Source: Sphingomonas sp. YR710
GTDB taxonomy: Bacteria; Pseudomonadota; Alphaproteobacteria; Sphingomonadales; Sphingomonadaceae
Assembly (NCBI RefSeq): GCF_900101455.1
Contig: NZ_FMZJ01000015.1
Coordinates: 1 to 64,000 of the forward strand
Reading direction: 5' to 3'
Length of the DNA: 64,000 nucleotides
Part shown: piece by piece, positions 1 through 9,340 of the stretch
How positions within the stretch are numbered: the first letter of the stretch is position 1
Layout of the letters: every line of letters starts with the position of its first letter
Made by a program: the position numbers and the translations under genes
Notes under the pieces: generated by a model
Told to the model about the DNA's origin: nothing
The model's database searches: none
Seen by the model: the letters and a program-made list of their open reading frames with translations, nothing else

Positions 1-96
1 GCCACCCGCTATGACAAGCTCGCGGCCAACTTCCTCGCCATGGTCCAGCTCGCCTCAATGCGGCTGTGGCTGCGCGCTTATGAGTCTACGACCTAG
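1..96 (+). CDS. IS5-like transposase, 3' end only
   Basis: The first 96 bases read in frame as the last 31 codons of a transposase and end in TAG. The tail begins ATRYDKLAANFLAMV and continues into a short hydrophobic stretch, which is the typical C-terminus of the DDE transposase of IS5-type insertion sequences. The rest of the element lies to the left of the window, so I cannot tell whether it is intact. The right terminal inverted repeat should lie in the following few tens of bases but is not clear without the left end. Confidence 0.7.
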   Translation, partial: ATRYDKLAANFLAMVQLASMRLWLRAYESTT

Positions 97-239
97 TATT
101 GCGTCCTCGAAACCTGAATAATTAATATTGTGTCACCGAATTTTGCCGATGCGGCGTGGGCGAGGGAAACCTGTCGCCCTGTCCGGCATTGACCACGTCC
201 ATGCCCATTGCCTAAGTCATGAGCAGGAGACAGATTTTG

Positions 240-1946
240 GTGACCGAAGCGAAGGATAAGACCGTAACCACGCGCGGGGATGAGGTTACCACCGGAGGGC
301 CCTTTGCGCCGCTTGCGGAGCCATTGTTTCGCCGCATCTGGTTCGCCAGCCTTTTTTCGAATTTCGGAACGCTGATCCAGGGTGTCGGTGCGTCCTGGGC
401 GATGACGCAGATGACGGGCCGCGCCGATCTTGTCGCGATGGTCCAGTCGGCGACCTATGCGCCGGTGATGTTCGGCGCGGTTGTGGCGGGCGCAATTGCG
501 GACATGTATGATCGTCGCAAGATCACCCTAGTCGCCCTTTCCATCTGTCTGGCGGGTGCAGTTGGTCTTGCAGCGTTTAGCGTGTTCGACTTGCTCACGC
601 CGATCCTCCTGCTGGCATTTTGCTTCATCGTTGGGATCGGTACGGCTCTCTTCAATCCTGCCTGGCAATCCTCGGTGCGTGAACAGGTTCCGAAGAAGGA
701 CCTGGCGGCAGCGATCGGGCTCAACAGTATCAGTTTCAACGTTGCGCGCAGCTTCGGTCCGGCAATCGGCGGCGTGCTTGTGGCTGCTGCCGGTGTTGCC
801 ACCGCCTTCTCTATCAATGCATTGTCCTTCCTGCCGCTGCTGGTTGTCACCTATCTGTGGCGCCGCACGCCGGAGCGATCGCGTTTGCCACCCGAGGGAA
901 TGGCGCGCGCGGTGATTTCTGGCGCGCGCTACGTGATGCACTCGCCGTCGATTCGCACGATCTGCCTGCGCACCCTGCTCATTACGGTATGTGGGTCGTC
1001 GATCGCGGCGCTGATGCCGCTGATAGCCCGAGAAATGCTGCACGGCGATGCTACGACCTTCGGTTTCCTGCTCGGCATGTTCGGGATCGGAGCGGTTTGC
1101 GGCGTCGTTCCGCTGACTTGGCTTCGTCAGCGCTTGTCCAGCGAGAATATCGCGCTGATTACCACGGTCCTGATCGGCCTGTGCACGATCATTTTCGGGG
1201 TGAGCCGATCGTTGCCGCTTAGCGGCTTCGTCCTGCTGATCGCGGGTGGGGCATGGATGGTGGCGATTGCAGTGTGCAACATCAGTGTTCAGCTGACCGC
1301 TCCGCGCTGGGTCAGCGCACGTGCGCTTGCCATATTCCAATCGTCGTCGACGGCGGGCATCGTCGTCGGCAGCTGGGCCTGGGGGCAGGTCGCCCACGCG
1401 TACAGCAACGAAATGGCGCTGTTGGCATCCGGGCTGGCTGTGATCGTGGCGGCATCGGCGCGGTGGTGGCTGCCATTCCCGGATCTCGATGAGCGGGCCG
1501 ACCATTCGCTCCATCCTGCGGGCGATCTTCCAGAAATCCGACTCGATTTGACCGGTCGGAGCGGGCCGGTGGTGATCGTGATCGAATATCGGGTGGATGT
1601 GGCCAGGGCACGCGAATTTTACGGCGTGATGCAGGAGGTCCAGCTTATCCGCCAACGGACGGGCGCCTATGGCTGGTCGATCGCGCGCGACGTCACCGAT
1701 CCCGAGCTGTGGACCGAGCGCTACCATGCGCCGACCTGGCACGATTATTTGCGTCAGCGCAGCCGGCTGACTCTGGCCGAACATGATAAAACGGCGCAAG
1801 CCATGTCCTTCACCACGGAAGAGGGGGGCGTGCGCGTCCGGCGCTTCCTTGAGCGGCCTTTCGGATCGGTGCGCTGGACCGAGGACACGCCGGACAGCGG
1901 CGGCGATATCGCCTCACCATTGCCAACCGTCGAAATGGGGGCCTGA
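240..1946 (+). CDS. MFS transporter of the MFS_3 (EntS-like) type with C-terminal domain
   Basis: This is an inner-membrane major facilitator protein of about 568 residues. The first ~410 residues hold about 12 hydrophobic segments, with the loop ADMYDRRK between the second and third helices matching the family G-x-x-x-D-R-x-x-R/K signature. The last ~130 residues (from VVIVIEYRVD) are soluble and resemble the dimeric ferredoxin-like tail common in the MFS_3 branch, whose best known members export siderophores. The ATG at 219 has no ribosome site. AGGAGA at 225-230 sits 9 nt before a GTG at 240 and 6 nt before a TTG at 237, so one of these is the likelier start. No siderophore biosynthesis genes lie nearby, so the substrate is unknown. 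Confidence 0.85.
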   Translation: MTEAKDKTVTTRGDEVTTGGPFAPLAEPLFRRIWFASLFSNFGTLIQGVGASWAMTQMTGRADLVAMVQSATYAPVMFGAVVAGAIADMYDRRKITLVALSICLAGAVGLAAFSVFDLLTPILLLAFCFIVGIGTALFNPAWQSSVREQVPKKDLAAAIGLNSISFNVARSFGPAIGGVLVAAAGVATAFSINALSFLPLLVVTYLWRRTPERSRLPPEGMARAVISGARYVMHSPSIRTICLRTLLITVCGSSIAALMPLIAREMLHGDATTFGFLLGMFGIGAVCGVVPLTWLRQRLSSENIALITTVLIGLCTIIFGVSRSLPLSGFVLLIAGGAWMVAIAVCNISVQLTAPRWVSARALAIFQSSSTAGIVVGSWAWGQVAHAYSNEMALLASGLAVIVAASARWWLPFPDLDERADHSLHPAGDLPEIRLDLTGRSGPVVIVIEYRVDVARAREFYGVMQEVQLIRQRTGAYGWSIARDVTDPELWTERYHAPTWHDYLRQRSRLTLAEHDKTAQAMSFTTEEGGVRVRRFLERPFGSVRWTEDTPDSGGDIASPLPTVEMGA

Positions 1947-1976
1947 GAGGTCGAATGGGGCGTTTCAAACAGGCCT

Positions 1977-3470
1977 TCAGGCTTCGCGCATCCGGAACAG
2001 CGTACGGTCGGCCGCGGTGAAACCGAATTTCCAGATCACGATACCGAAACTGAGCAAGATCATCGGGATCCCGGCCGACAGTTCGAGCCATTCGGGCAGG
2101 CGCGTCATCCAATAGCCGACGACGGCGGCGGCAAGCGCGGCCCAGATCAGCGGCCAGCGCCAGCCGGAAACCGGCGCTTGTAGCAATTGCGCCAGCAGGC
2201 GAGATTTCATGATCGAGGATATGCCGAGCGCCAGCGCCAGCGCGATGGCCGGGCCCGCGGCCTGCGCCAGGATGGGGAGTTGCAGTTCGCGCATGGTGAG
2301 CACGATCGCGAAGCTCAGGGTGATCTGGATACCGATCATACCAAGCGAGATCATCAGGTTCATATGCCGCGCGACATAGATCAGGGCGGATTCGGAAACC
2401 GCGGCGGTGGCTGCCACCACTTCGGCGAACAGCAGGAAGGCCAGCGCACCGCTGCCGCCGACGAAATTCGGGCCGACCAGCCCCATCACGCCCGCGCCGG
2501 TAATCCCCAACGCCAGCCCGACCCCCGCCTGCGCGGCGATGATCCAGAAGCCGACCTGCCGCACCTGTTGCGCCACCGCCGGGCGGTTGCCGGCCTCGAG
2601 ATTGCGGGTGATGACGGGCCCCAGGATCGGATCGAAGCTCGTCTTGAGTTTCTGCGGCAAAGAAGCGACCTGTTGCGCGACATAATAGATGCCGACGATC
2701 GGCGGCGCGAAGAACAGGCCGAGGATCGCGATGTCGAGCCGGCGCGATCCCCATTCGATCGCATCGGCGGCCGCAAGCGGCGCATTGCGCCGCGCGAGCA
2801 GAAACAGTCCGGCCGGGTGAGGTCGCCAGCCCGACGGCCAGCCGAAGCTGCGCAGCAGCGGCACGATCGAGGCGACCAGTGCGGCCCCCATCGAGACGAC
2901 ATAGGAGATGATCAGCCCGTCGCGCAGCGAATAAAAGGCCAGGCCGAAGGCGGCGATGCTGATCGTCCAGGGCTCGATGACCGACCGCGCCGTGACCGTG
3001 GCGGCGATATTGAGCCGGTAGGCGAGTGCGGCCAGCGCGATATCGGACCAGACGAGCGCGAAGATCGTCAGCGGCAGTAGCCATTCGAGCCCGTTGATCC
3101 CGCTGTTCGGAAACATCAGCTCCGGCACCGCGCCGAGGATGGTCGCCGCGAGCGCCGACGCAATCGCGCCGACGAGCAGTGCGTCCCATACCACATGAAC
3201 ATGCGGTCGATCGGTTGCCGACAATTGTTCGGCCAGGCCGCGCTTGAGGCCGAGGGTCGCAAGCTGGGCTGCGAACTCGACGATAATCACCGCATAAGCG
3301 AAGCGGCCCAGCGCTTCGGCGCCATACCAGCGGCCAGCGATGAACAGGAATGGCAGCCGCGCCGCGAGCCGAAGCAGGAAGCCGAAGAAGTTGGTCCGCC
3401 CGCCCTTGGCGAGCGCCTTGATATCGTCACCGTCCCCGGCCGGCGGGCAGAGGTCGGCGTGCAGGGGCAT
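1977..3470 (-). CDS. Polysaccharide flippase-like membrane protein (Wzx/MOP superfamily)
   Basis: A 497-residue integral membrane protein with 12 to 14 hydrophobic segments. The N-terminal region (GGRTNFFGFLLRLAARLPFL) is typical of O-antigen and exopolysaccharide flippases, which move undecaprenyl-linked oligosaccharides across the inner membrane. The start chosen is the ATG at 3468-3470, two bases after the polA stop codon (TGA-CG-ATG). There is no strong ribosome site, so it is probably translated by coupling to polA. No glycosyltransferase genes are adjacent, which leaves the substrate open. Confidence 0.8.
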   Translation of the reverse strand: MPLHADLCPPAGDGDDIKALAKGGRTNFFGFLLRLAARLPFLFIAGRWYGAEALGRFAYAVIIVEFAAQLATLGLKRGLAEQLSATDRPHVHVVWDALLVGAIASALAATILGAVPELMFPNSGINGLEWLLPLTIFALVWSDIALAALAYRLNIAATVTARSVIEPWTISIAAFGLAFYSLRDGLIISYVVSMGAALVASIVPLLRSFGWPSGWRPHPAGLFLLARRNAPLAAADAIEWGSRRLDIAILGLFFAPPIVGIYYVAQQVASLPQKLKTSFDPILGPVITRNLEAGNRPAVAQQVRQVGFWIIAAQAGVGLALGITGAGVMGLVGPNFVGGSGALAFLLFAEVVAATAAVSESALIYVARHMNLMISLGMIGIQITLSFAIVLTMRELQLPILAQAAGPAIALALALGISSIMKSRLLAQLLQAPVSGWRWPLIWAALAAAVVGYWMTRLPEWLELSAGIPMILLSFGIVIWKFGFTAADRTLFRMREA

Positions 3471-3472
3471 CG

Positions 3473-6244
3473 TCAATGTGCGGCGCCCCAGCTCTTGCCA
3501 GTGCCGATGTCGATGCCCAACGGGACGCTGAGCTTCACCAGGGGTTCGCACGCGCCGGCCATTACCGAGCGGATCACCGTCGATGCCGCCTCGACATCCT
3601 CGGGCGGCAGTTCGAACACCAGTTCGTCATGCACCTGCAGCAGCATGCGGACGTTCGGCAGGCCGGCGGCGGCCAGCGCGGGGTTCATCCGCAGCATCGC
3701 GCGCTTGATAATGTCGGCGCAGGTTCCCTGGATCGGCGCGTTGACCGCCTGCCGTTCGGCCGACTGGCGCTCGCCCTGCTTGGGGGAGCGTATCCACGGC
3801 AGGTGGGTCTTGCGGCCGAACAATGTGGTGGTGAACCCGCGATCGCGCACTTCGGACAGCGTTGTGGCGATATATTGGTTGATGCCGGGGAAGCGCGCGA
3901 AATAGCGGTCGATCATCCGCTGCGCTTCGTCGCGCGGCACTTCGAGCCGTCCGGCCAGCCCCCACGCCGAAATGCCGTAGAGGATCGAGAAGTTGATCGT
4001 CTTGGCGCGGGCGCGGGTATCGCGCGTCACCTCGCCGAACACTTCCTGCGCGGTCAGCGCGTGGATGTCGTCGCCTTTCGCGAAAGCCTCCTTCAGCGCC
4101 GGCACGTCGGCCATATGCGCGGCTAGCCTGAGTTCGATCTGCGAATAATCGGCCGCCAGGATCACCTTGCCCGGCTCGGCCACGAACGCGTCGCGGATGC
4201 GGCGGCCGATTTCGGTGCGGATCGGGATGTTCTGCAAGTTCGGATCCGTCGATGACAATCGCCCGGTCTGTGCGACCGCCATGCTGAAGCTGGTGTGAAC
4301 ACGCTGTGTTTGCGGGTTGATCTGCGCCTGCAGCGCATCGGTATAGGTCGACTTGAGCTTGGTGAGCTGGCGCCACTCGAGCACCAGCCGGGCGATCGGC
4401 GCTTCGTCCGCGAGCCGTTCAAGCTCGGTGACGTCGGTCGAATAGACGCCGGTCTTGCCCTTGCGGCCGCCCTTCAGGCCCATTCGTTCGAACAGCACTT
4501 CGCCGAGCTGCTTGGGGCTGCCGATCGTGAACGGGCCGCCGGCCGCTTCGTGGATCACGCCTTCCAGCCGGCCGATTTCCTTCGCGAATTCGGCCGATAG
4601 CCGCGCCAGTTCCTCGCGATCGACACGGATGCCGGCACGCTCCATTTCGGCGAGAACCGGCACCAGCGGCCGGTCCACGAGTTCATAGACGCGCGTCGCC
4701 GCTTCCTTGGCGAGCCGGCCCTTCAATTTCTGCCACAGGCGCAAGGTGACGTCGGCATCCTCGGCCGCATATTCGGTGGCGCGCTCGAGCGAGACCTTGT
4801 CGAAGCTGATCTGGGCCTTGCCGGTGCCACACACCGTCTTGAACTCTATGCACGCATGATCGAGGTGGCGTTGCGCCAGTTCGTCCATGCCATGCCCGCC
4901 CAAGCCCGCGTCAAGGTCGTATGACAGCAGCATCGTATCGTCATAGGGCGTCACGTTGACACCACAGCGGCCCAGAACGATCATGTCATATTTGATGTTC
5001 TGCCCGATCTTGAGGATCGACGGGTCGGCGAGCAGCGGCCTGAGCTTCTCCAGCACCAAGGCCTTGGGCATTTGCTTTGGCGTTTCGGACAATAGCCCGT
5101 CGCCGACATGGCCGATGGGGATGTAGCAGGCCTTGCCGGGCGCGGTCGCGAGGCTGATGCCGACCAGTTCGGCGCGTACCGGATCGACCGAATCGGTTTC
5201 GGTATCGACGGCGATGCGGCCACATTTGAAACCTTCGGCGATCCAGCGATCGAGCGCGTCCTCGTCGACCACGGTCTCATAGTTCTTATGCTCGAACGGC
5301 ACAGCTTCCACTGGTGCGGGCGGCGGCGCTTCGGTGCCGGTCGGGGGCAGCGCCAGCAAGGTCGGGCCTCCGGACGTGGGGGCGCCGACCTTCGCCAGCA
5401 GCGACTTGAACCCCTGATCCTCCAGGAAGGCGCGCAAAGGCTCGGGCGGCAGGCCCTTCAGTTCGAGCGTGTCGAGCGGCTCGGGCAAAGGCGCATTGCA
5501 TTCGAGCCGCACCAGTTCGCGCGACAGCCGGGCATTGTCGGCATGATCGATCAGCGACTGCTTGAGCTTCGGCTTGGTGATTTCCCCGACGCTGGCCAGC
5601 ACGGTTTCGAGATTGCCATATTGCTGGATCAGCAGCGATGCGGTCTTCGGTCCGACTCCGGGTACGCCGGGAACGTTGTCGACCGAATCGCCCATCAAGG
5701 CGAGCACCTCACCCAGTTGCTCGGGCGGCACGCCGAATTTCTCGATCACATGCTCACGGCCGAGCCGACGGTTGTTCATCGTGTCGAGCATGTCGACGCC
5801 AGGCTCGATCAACTGCATCAGATCCTTGTCCGAGGAGACGATCGTCACCTGCCAGCCTTCGGCCAGCGCGGCCTTCACGTAGCAGGCGATGATATCGTCG
5901 GCCTCGAGCCCGATCGTCTCGATGCAGGGTACCGAGAACGCGCGGGTGGCGACGCGGATCAGCGGAAATTGCGGGATCAGATCTTCAGGCGGCGGCGGGC
6001 GATTGGCCTTGTACTTGTCGTACATGTCGTTGCGGAAGGTCTTCGACGATGCATCGAGAATGACGGCGAGATGGGTTGGCCCGTCGGCGTCGTGCAGCTC
6101 GTTGATGAGTTTCCACAGCATCGTCGTGAAGCCATAGACCGCGCCGGCGGGAATCCCGTGCCGGTTGGTCAGCGGCGGTAGCCGATGATAGGCCCGGAAA
6201 ATATAGGCGGAGCCATCGACGAGATAGAGGTGCTTTGCAGACAT
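3473..6244 (-). CDS. polA: DNA polymerase I
   Basis: A 923-residue family A polymerase for repair and Okazaki fragment processing. The N-terminal 5'-3' exonuclease (FEN) domain starts MSAKHLYLVDGSAYIFRA and holds the helix-hairpin-helix GVPGVGPKTA. The 3'-5' proofreading domain keeps its acidic residues (AVDTETDS, QNIKYD, YAAEDAD), so proofreading should be active, unlike in Taq. Polymerase motifs A (DYSQIELRLAAH), B (RARAKTINFSILYG) and C (LQVHDELVFE) are intact. Length is normal for the family. The gene overlaps nothing upstream, and the flippase follows by stop-start coupling. Confidence 0.97.
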   Translation of the reverse strand: MSAKHLYLVDGSAYIFRAYHRLPPLTNRHGIPAGAVYGFTTMLWKLINELHDADGPTHLAVILDASSKTFRNDMYDKYKANRPPPPEDLIPQFPLIRVATRAFSVPCIETIGLEADDIIACYVKAALAEGWQVTIVSSDKDLMQLIEPGVDMLDTMNNRRLGREHVIEKFGVPPEQLGEVLALMGDSVDNVPGVPGVGPKTASLLIQQYGNLETVLASVGEITKPKLKQSLIDHADNARLSRELVRLECNAPLPEPLDTLELKGLPPEPLRAFLEDQGFKSLLAKVGAPTSGGPTLLALPPTGTEAPPPAPVEAVPFEHKNYETVVDEDALDRWIAEGFKCGRIAVDTETDSVDPVRAELVGISLATAPGKACYIPIGHVGDGLLSETPKQMPKALVLEKLRPLLADPSILKIGQNIKYDMIVLGRCGVNVTPYDDTMLLSYDLDAGLGGHGMDELAQRHLDHACIEFKTVCGTGKAQISFDKVSLERATEYAAEDADVTLRLWQKLKGRLAKEAATRVYELVDRPLVPVLAEMERAGIRVDREELARLSAEFAKEIGRLEGVIHEAAGGPFTIGSPKQLGEVLFERMGLKGGRKGKTGVYSTDVTELERLADEAPIARLVLEWRQLTKLKSTYTDALQAQINPQTQRVHTSFSMAVAQTGRLSSTDPNLQNIPIRTEIGRRIRDAFVAEPGKVILAADYSQIELRLAAHMADVPALKEAFAKGDDIHALTAQEVFGEVTRDTRARAKTINFSILYGISAWGLAGRLEVPRDEAQRMIDRYFARFPGINQYIATTLSEVRDRGFTTTLFGRKTHLPWIRSPKQGERQSAERQAVNAPIQGTCADIIKRAMLRMNPALAAAGLPNVRMLLQVHDELVFELPPEDVEAASTVIRSVMAGACEPLVKLSVPLGIDIGTGKSWGAAH

Positions 6245-6360
6245 GGCGCCGGAGATAGCAGGCAGGGCGGGGGCGCGAAACCCGGTGCGGAATCATATTG
6301 ACGGGCGGGACGATGTCCTTTCAAAGGCGCTCCGAATTTACCCCGCCCCTACCTCCTTCC

Positions 6361-6441
6361 GTCACTCCCGCGAACGCGGGAACCCACGGATACGGCCTTC
6401 GGTACCTCCATCCATGGGTCCCCGCTTTCGCAGGGATGACG
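6361..6441. repeat. Paired-palindrome intergenic repeat, family A, copy 1
   Basis: Two small palindromes face each other across about 25 bp. The left arm begins GTCACTCCCGCGAACGCGGG and the right arm ends CGCTTTCGCAGGGATGACGA, roughly the reverse complement of the left. The same arms occur at 32896-32990, 49291-49382 and 57507-57598. It lies in the 300-bp gap between polA and the flavin reductase. I see no gene in the rest of that gap. Confidence 0.85.
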
Positions 6442-6544
6442 ACTAAGGGGCCGTCGACGATCGACAAAAAGCGTTCTATTCCAATAGTCTGACTCTTGAT
6501 TTGGCACCGATGCCCCAGGGCCCTTTGCAGGGAGATGGCGTCGA

Positions 6545-7033
6545 TTACCGCGCCGCCGTCGCGAAACCGCCATCGACCCACACGAGCGGATCGATATCGT
6601 CATGATTGAGAACGCCTTCGACCCGGCCAATGAACAGCGTGTGGGTGCCGACGTCGAGCGTCGTCTCGGTCCGGCAGTTCAGGCTGGCCAGGGCATCGGC
6701 CAGTACTGGCAGCCCGTCCGCACCGGATACCCAATTGCCACGCTTGAAGCGCTCTCGCCCCCGCACCTGGCCGCTGAAGATGCCAACCAGATCGCGGTGT
6801 CGTTCGGACAGCAGGTTGACGCAAAAGCGCTTTTCGGCGTGCAAGGTCGGGTGAAGGCTGGCGGTGCGGTTTACGGCGACCAGCAGGGTGGGCGGATCGG
6901 CGCAGACCGATACCACGGCCGTGGCTGCCATTCCGGCCCAGCTGTCGCCTTGGCCCGACGTGACCAAAGCCACCGTCGTCGCCAGCCGGCGCATCGCCTG
7001 CCTGAAACCTTCATTCACCTGCTGGTCGGTCAC
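6545..7033 (-). CDS. Flavin reductase-like FMN-binding protein
   Basis: A 162-residue protein of the flavin reductase-like domain family (the split-barrel fold of the small subunits of two-component monooxygenases), which supply reduced flavin using NAD(P)H. Recognisable features are the start region FRQAMRRLATTVALVTS, the GMAATAVVSVCADPP segment that lines the flavin site, and the ending DPLVWVDGGF. A GTG at 7031-7033 preceded by GGGAG is preferred over the ATG at 7108, because the latter would make the gene overlap the upstream hydrolase and adds unrelated residues. It follows the hydrolase by 28 bp and may be in one operon. No partner monooxygenase is visible. Confidence 0.85.
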   Translation of the reverse strand: MTDQQVNEGFRQAMRRLATTVALVTSGQGDSWAGMAATAVVSVCADPPTLLVAVNRTASLHPTLHAEKRFCVNLLSERHRDLVGIFSGQVRGRERFKRGNWVSGADGLPVLADALASLNCRTETTLDVGTHTLFIGRVEGVLNHDDIDPLVWVDGGFATAAR

Positions 7034-7061
7034 CTGGTTCTCCCGCTTTCCCAGGACCGGG

Positions 7062-7943
7062 CTATAGAAAGCTTCGGATGAGAGCAACGAATTCGCCGGG
7101 CCGATCATGATGGGCCCAATGTCCGGCGTTCTCGATGATTTCGGTGCGCACCCTTGGAAAATCGGCGGCGCGCCCGTCGGTCACGGGATTTGAGGCCCAG
7201 CTTTCGGCGCCGTAGATCAGCAAGGTGTCGCAGGCGATCGCCTCCCGCAATATGCGGCGTTCCTCCCAGCTGACATCGTGCGGCGCCAGCGCCGCCATGG
7301 CGGGATCGGCCTTGAAGCAATAGCCGCCGTCGACCTGTTCGGTGCCGTTGATCGTCAGGCGCCGCGCGAGATCGGGCGAGAAATGCGGATTTTCGCCGTG
7401 CATGCGCGCCACTGCCTCATCGATCGTCGGATAGACGCGCCGCTGACGCGCGAGCGCGCGGCGCCGTTGCTCGATCCACATTCCCAGCCGCTCGGTGATA
7501 GGCTTCGTCATGCGTTCGGCATAGATTTTAGGTGACGGGCCCAGCCCTTCGATCAGGACGAGTTTTTCCACCCGCTCCGGTCTGATCGCGGCGTGGCGCA
7601 GCGCGATATTGCCGCCGAGCGAGTGGCCGATCACGGTCGCGCTTTCGATCTCCAGCGCATCGAACAGCATCGCATGATCGAAGAGATAATCGTTCATCCC
7701 ATAGCTTGCGTCGGGCGACCACTGGCTATCGCCATGGCCGCGCAGATCGGGCGCGATGACCCGCCACTGGGGCAACAGTACCGGCACCAGATCGTCCCAG
7801 CTTCGGCCATGATCGCGGCCGCCATGCTGGAGGATCAGCGGCGGCGCGGCGGGATCGCCCCACTCGCTATAATGAAGGCGCAACCGCTGTGAGGTGAAGT
7901 GGCCCGATCGGGGTTCGCTGTTCGTGGCGGTGGGTGATGACAA
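7062..7943 (-). CDS. Alpha/beta-fold hydrolase
   Basis: A cytoplasmic hydrolase of about 293 residues with the oxyanion-hole motif QHGGRDHG, the nucleophile elbow GHSLGGN and the terminal catalytic histidine in ENAGHWAHHDRP. The pattern resembles haloperoxidase and epoxide-hydrolase-like esterases, but the substrate cannot be predicted. The frame stays open to an ATG at 8135. That extension is arginine- and proline-rich and unlike the fold. A TTG at 7941-7943 preceded by AGGGGA is the more likely start. It probably shares a transcript with the flavin reductase downstream. Confidence 0.85.
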   Translation of the reverse strand: MSSPTATNSEPRSGHFTSQRLRLHYSEWGDPAAPPLILQHGGRDHGRSWDDLVPVLLPQWRVIAPDLRGHGDSQWSPDASYGMNDYLFDHAMLFDALEIESATVIGHSLGGNIALRHAAIRPERVEKLVLIEGLGPSPKIYAERMTKPITERLGMWIEQRRRALARQRRVYPTIDEAVARMHGENPHFSPDLARRLTINGTEQVDGGYCFKADPAMAALAPHDVSWEERRILREAIACDTLLIYGAESWASNPVTDGRAADFPRVRTEIIENAGHWAHHDRPGEFVALIRSFL

Positions 7944-8153
7944 TGGTATAATTCCCCTGTGACTGGTCCGGTGTGGCCGTCGTGCCGGCGCGAATCCATC
8001 CGAACCCATGGCCCACGGCCGGGCGATCGTCACCCCAGCGAAGAGGCATAGGGAGAGGGGTGTCAAGCGTGTGCGCTGTTCCGGTACACGTTTCGCCGGG
8101 CTGCTAGCTGATCTGGCATCCGTCATCCAGCCCAAGGTCGCAGGCCCGCCTTC

Positions 8154-9089
8154 CTATTTATTTTCGAAAGCGTCTTCCGCCGGGAGGCCCGCCCACAATC
8201 CCGCAGGGCTTTCCAGCCAACGCAAGGAGGCTTTGTCCCCATCGAGCATCGCCCGCCAGAATGCGGTCGTCGCCGCGATCACGGTATTGCGGATATGCGC
8301 GGTCGGCTGTCCGCCGGTGACGGTGCGCTGATACTGGCCGGCGAACATGACATGTGTGCCACCCGACAGAACGAGCAGGAATTTGTTGCCGGGCGGCATC
8401 AGCCGAAACGGCAATTGCCGTTGCCGCGCGGTGATCGGGATGATCATCGGCAGTTCATCGGCGGTGCCGGTGATCGACAGGAAGGGAATGCGGATCGATG
8501 CGAAGGCCGCCTCTGCCGAGCCGGTCAGCGGCGGCGATGGGCTGAATCCGATCGCTGCTTTCACCCGGCTATCGGCCAGCGACGGTTCGAACCGCGGCTC
8601 GAAACTCTGCCCGGCAATCGCCTGCGTGGTCAGCGCGCCGAAGCTGTGCCCGGCCATGCCGATCCGTTTGTGGTCGATCCGGGCAAGATCGCACGCGCCC
8701 TCGATCGGCCGCCGCGCCAGTTCGTTGAGCACGAACTGGATATCGCGCGCGCGGACGATCAGCTGCCCGTCGTTCAGCGCCGAGCGGAAATTGCGCTTGC
8801 CGAAAACCGCGCTGTCGCTGCCGAAATGCTGAACGTTGACGACCGCAAACCCGTCGCCCGCCCACGCGCGCGCCCAGATCGCGCCGGCATCGAGCGATCC
8901 GCCGAGGCCGTGGCTGAAGATGATGACGGGCACCCGGCCATTGCCGGCGGGCATGCGGATGCGCACCGGAACCTCGCGGTTGCGAGAGGTGTCCAGCCAG
9001 ATGGCGTTGCAGGTCGTGATCGGCGCGGCCGCCGGAAGGTCGGCCGGAAACATCAGGAGGGTGAGTGTCAGCAAGCGAAAAAAGCGCAT
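8154..9089 (-). CDS. Secreted alpha/beta hydrolase (dienelactone hydrolase / PAF acetylhydrolase-like)
   Basis: A 311-residue predicted exported hydrolase. The start at 9089 gives a signal peptide (MRFFRLLTLTLLMFPADLPAAA). The mature part has the oxyanion motif SHGLGGS, the nucleophile motif GHSFGALT, an acidic residue in ITGTADELP and a histidine in GGTHVMFAG, a complete catalytic triad for an esterase. Related proteins are often called predicted dienelactone hydrolases; the true substrate is unknown. It is divergent from the TonB receptor gene. Confidence 0.82.
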   Translation of the reverse strand: MRFFRLLTLTLLMFPADLPAAAPITTCNAIWLDTSRNREVPVRIRMPAGNGRVPVIIFSHGLGGSLDAGAIWARAWAGDGFAVVNVQHFGSDSAVFGKRNFRSALNDGQLIVRARDIQFVLNELARRPIEGACDLARIDHKRIGMAGHSFGALTTQAIAGQSFEPRFEPSLADSRVKAAIGFSPSPPLTGSAEAAFASIRIPFLSITGTADELPMIIPITARQRQLPFRLMPPGNKFLLVLSGGTHVMFAGQYQRTVTGGQPTAHIRNTVIAATTAFWRAMLDGDKASLRWLESPAGLWAGLPAEDAFENK

Positions 9090-9136
9090 GCCTGACTTGT
9101 AGAGCGGAGCGGGCGGGACCGAAAGCCGCAAAGCCC

Positions 9137-9152
9137 TGTCGCTAGTGCGACA
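9137..9152. promoter_or_regulatory. Small palindrome in the divergent gap before the TonB receptor gene
   Basis: TGTCGCTAGTGCGACA is a perfect inverted repeat with 6-bp arms and a 4-bp centre. It lies between the hydrolase and receptor start codons, where an operator could act on either gene. The binding protein is unknown and the arms are short enough for chance, so this is only a candidate. Confidence 0.3.
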
Positions 9153-9340
9153 TATTTGCAACATGAACCGGAGATTTACAGATCGTTACGGACTTGTTCC
9201 TCCTTGCGCCGCTTCAATATTGCAGTGCGGTACGTTTCTCCGTAGCAAAACCGTCATATCGCGACAGCATAGAGGGGCTATCGGGCATCAGGTGCTGCCG
9301 TGGCGTAATTATATTGCGAAAAGAACAGGGGAATTGTTAC

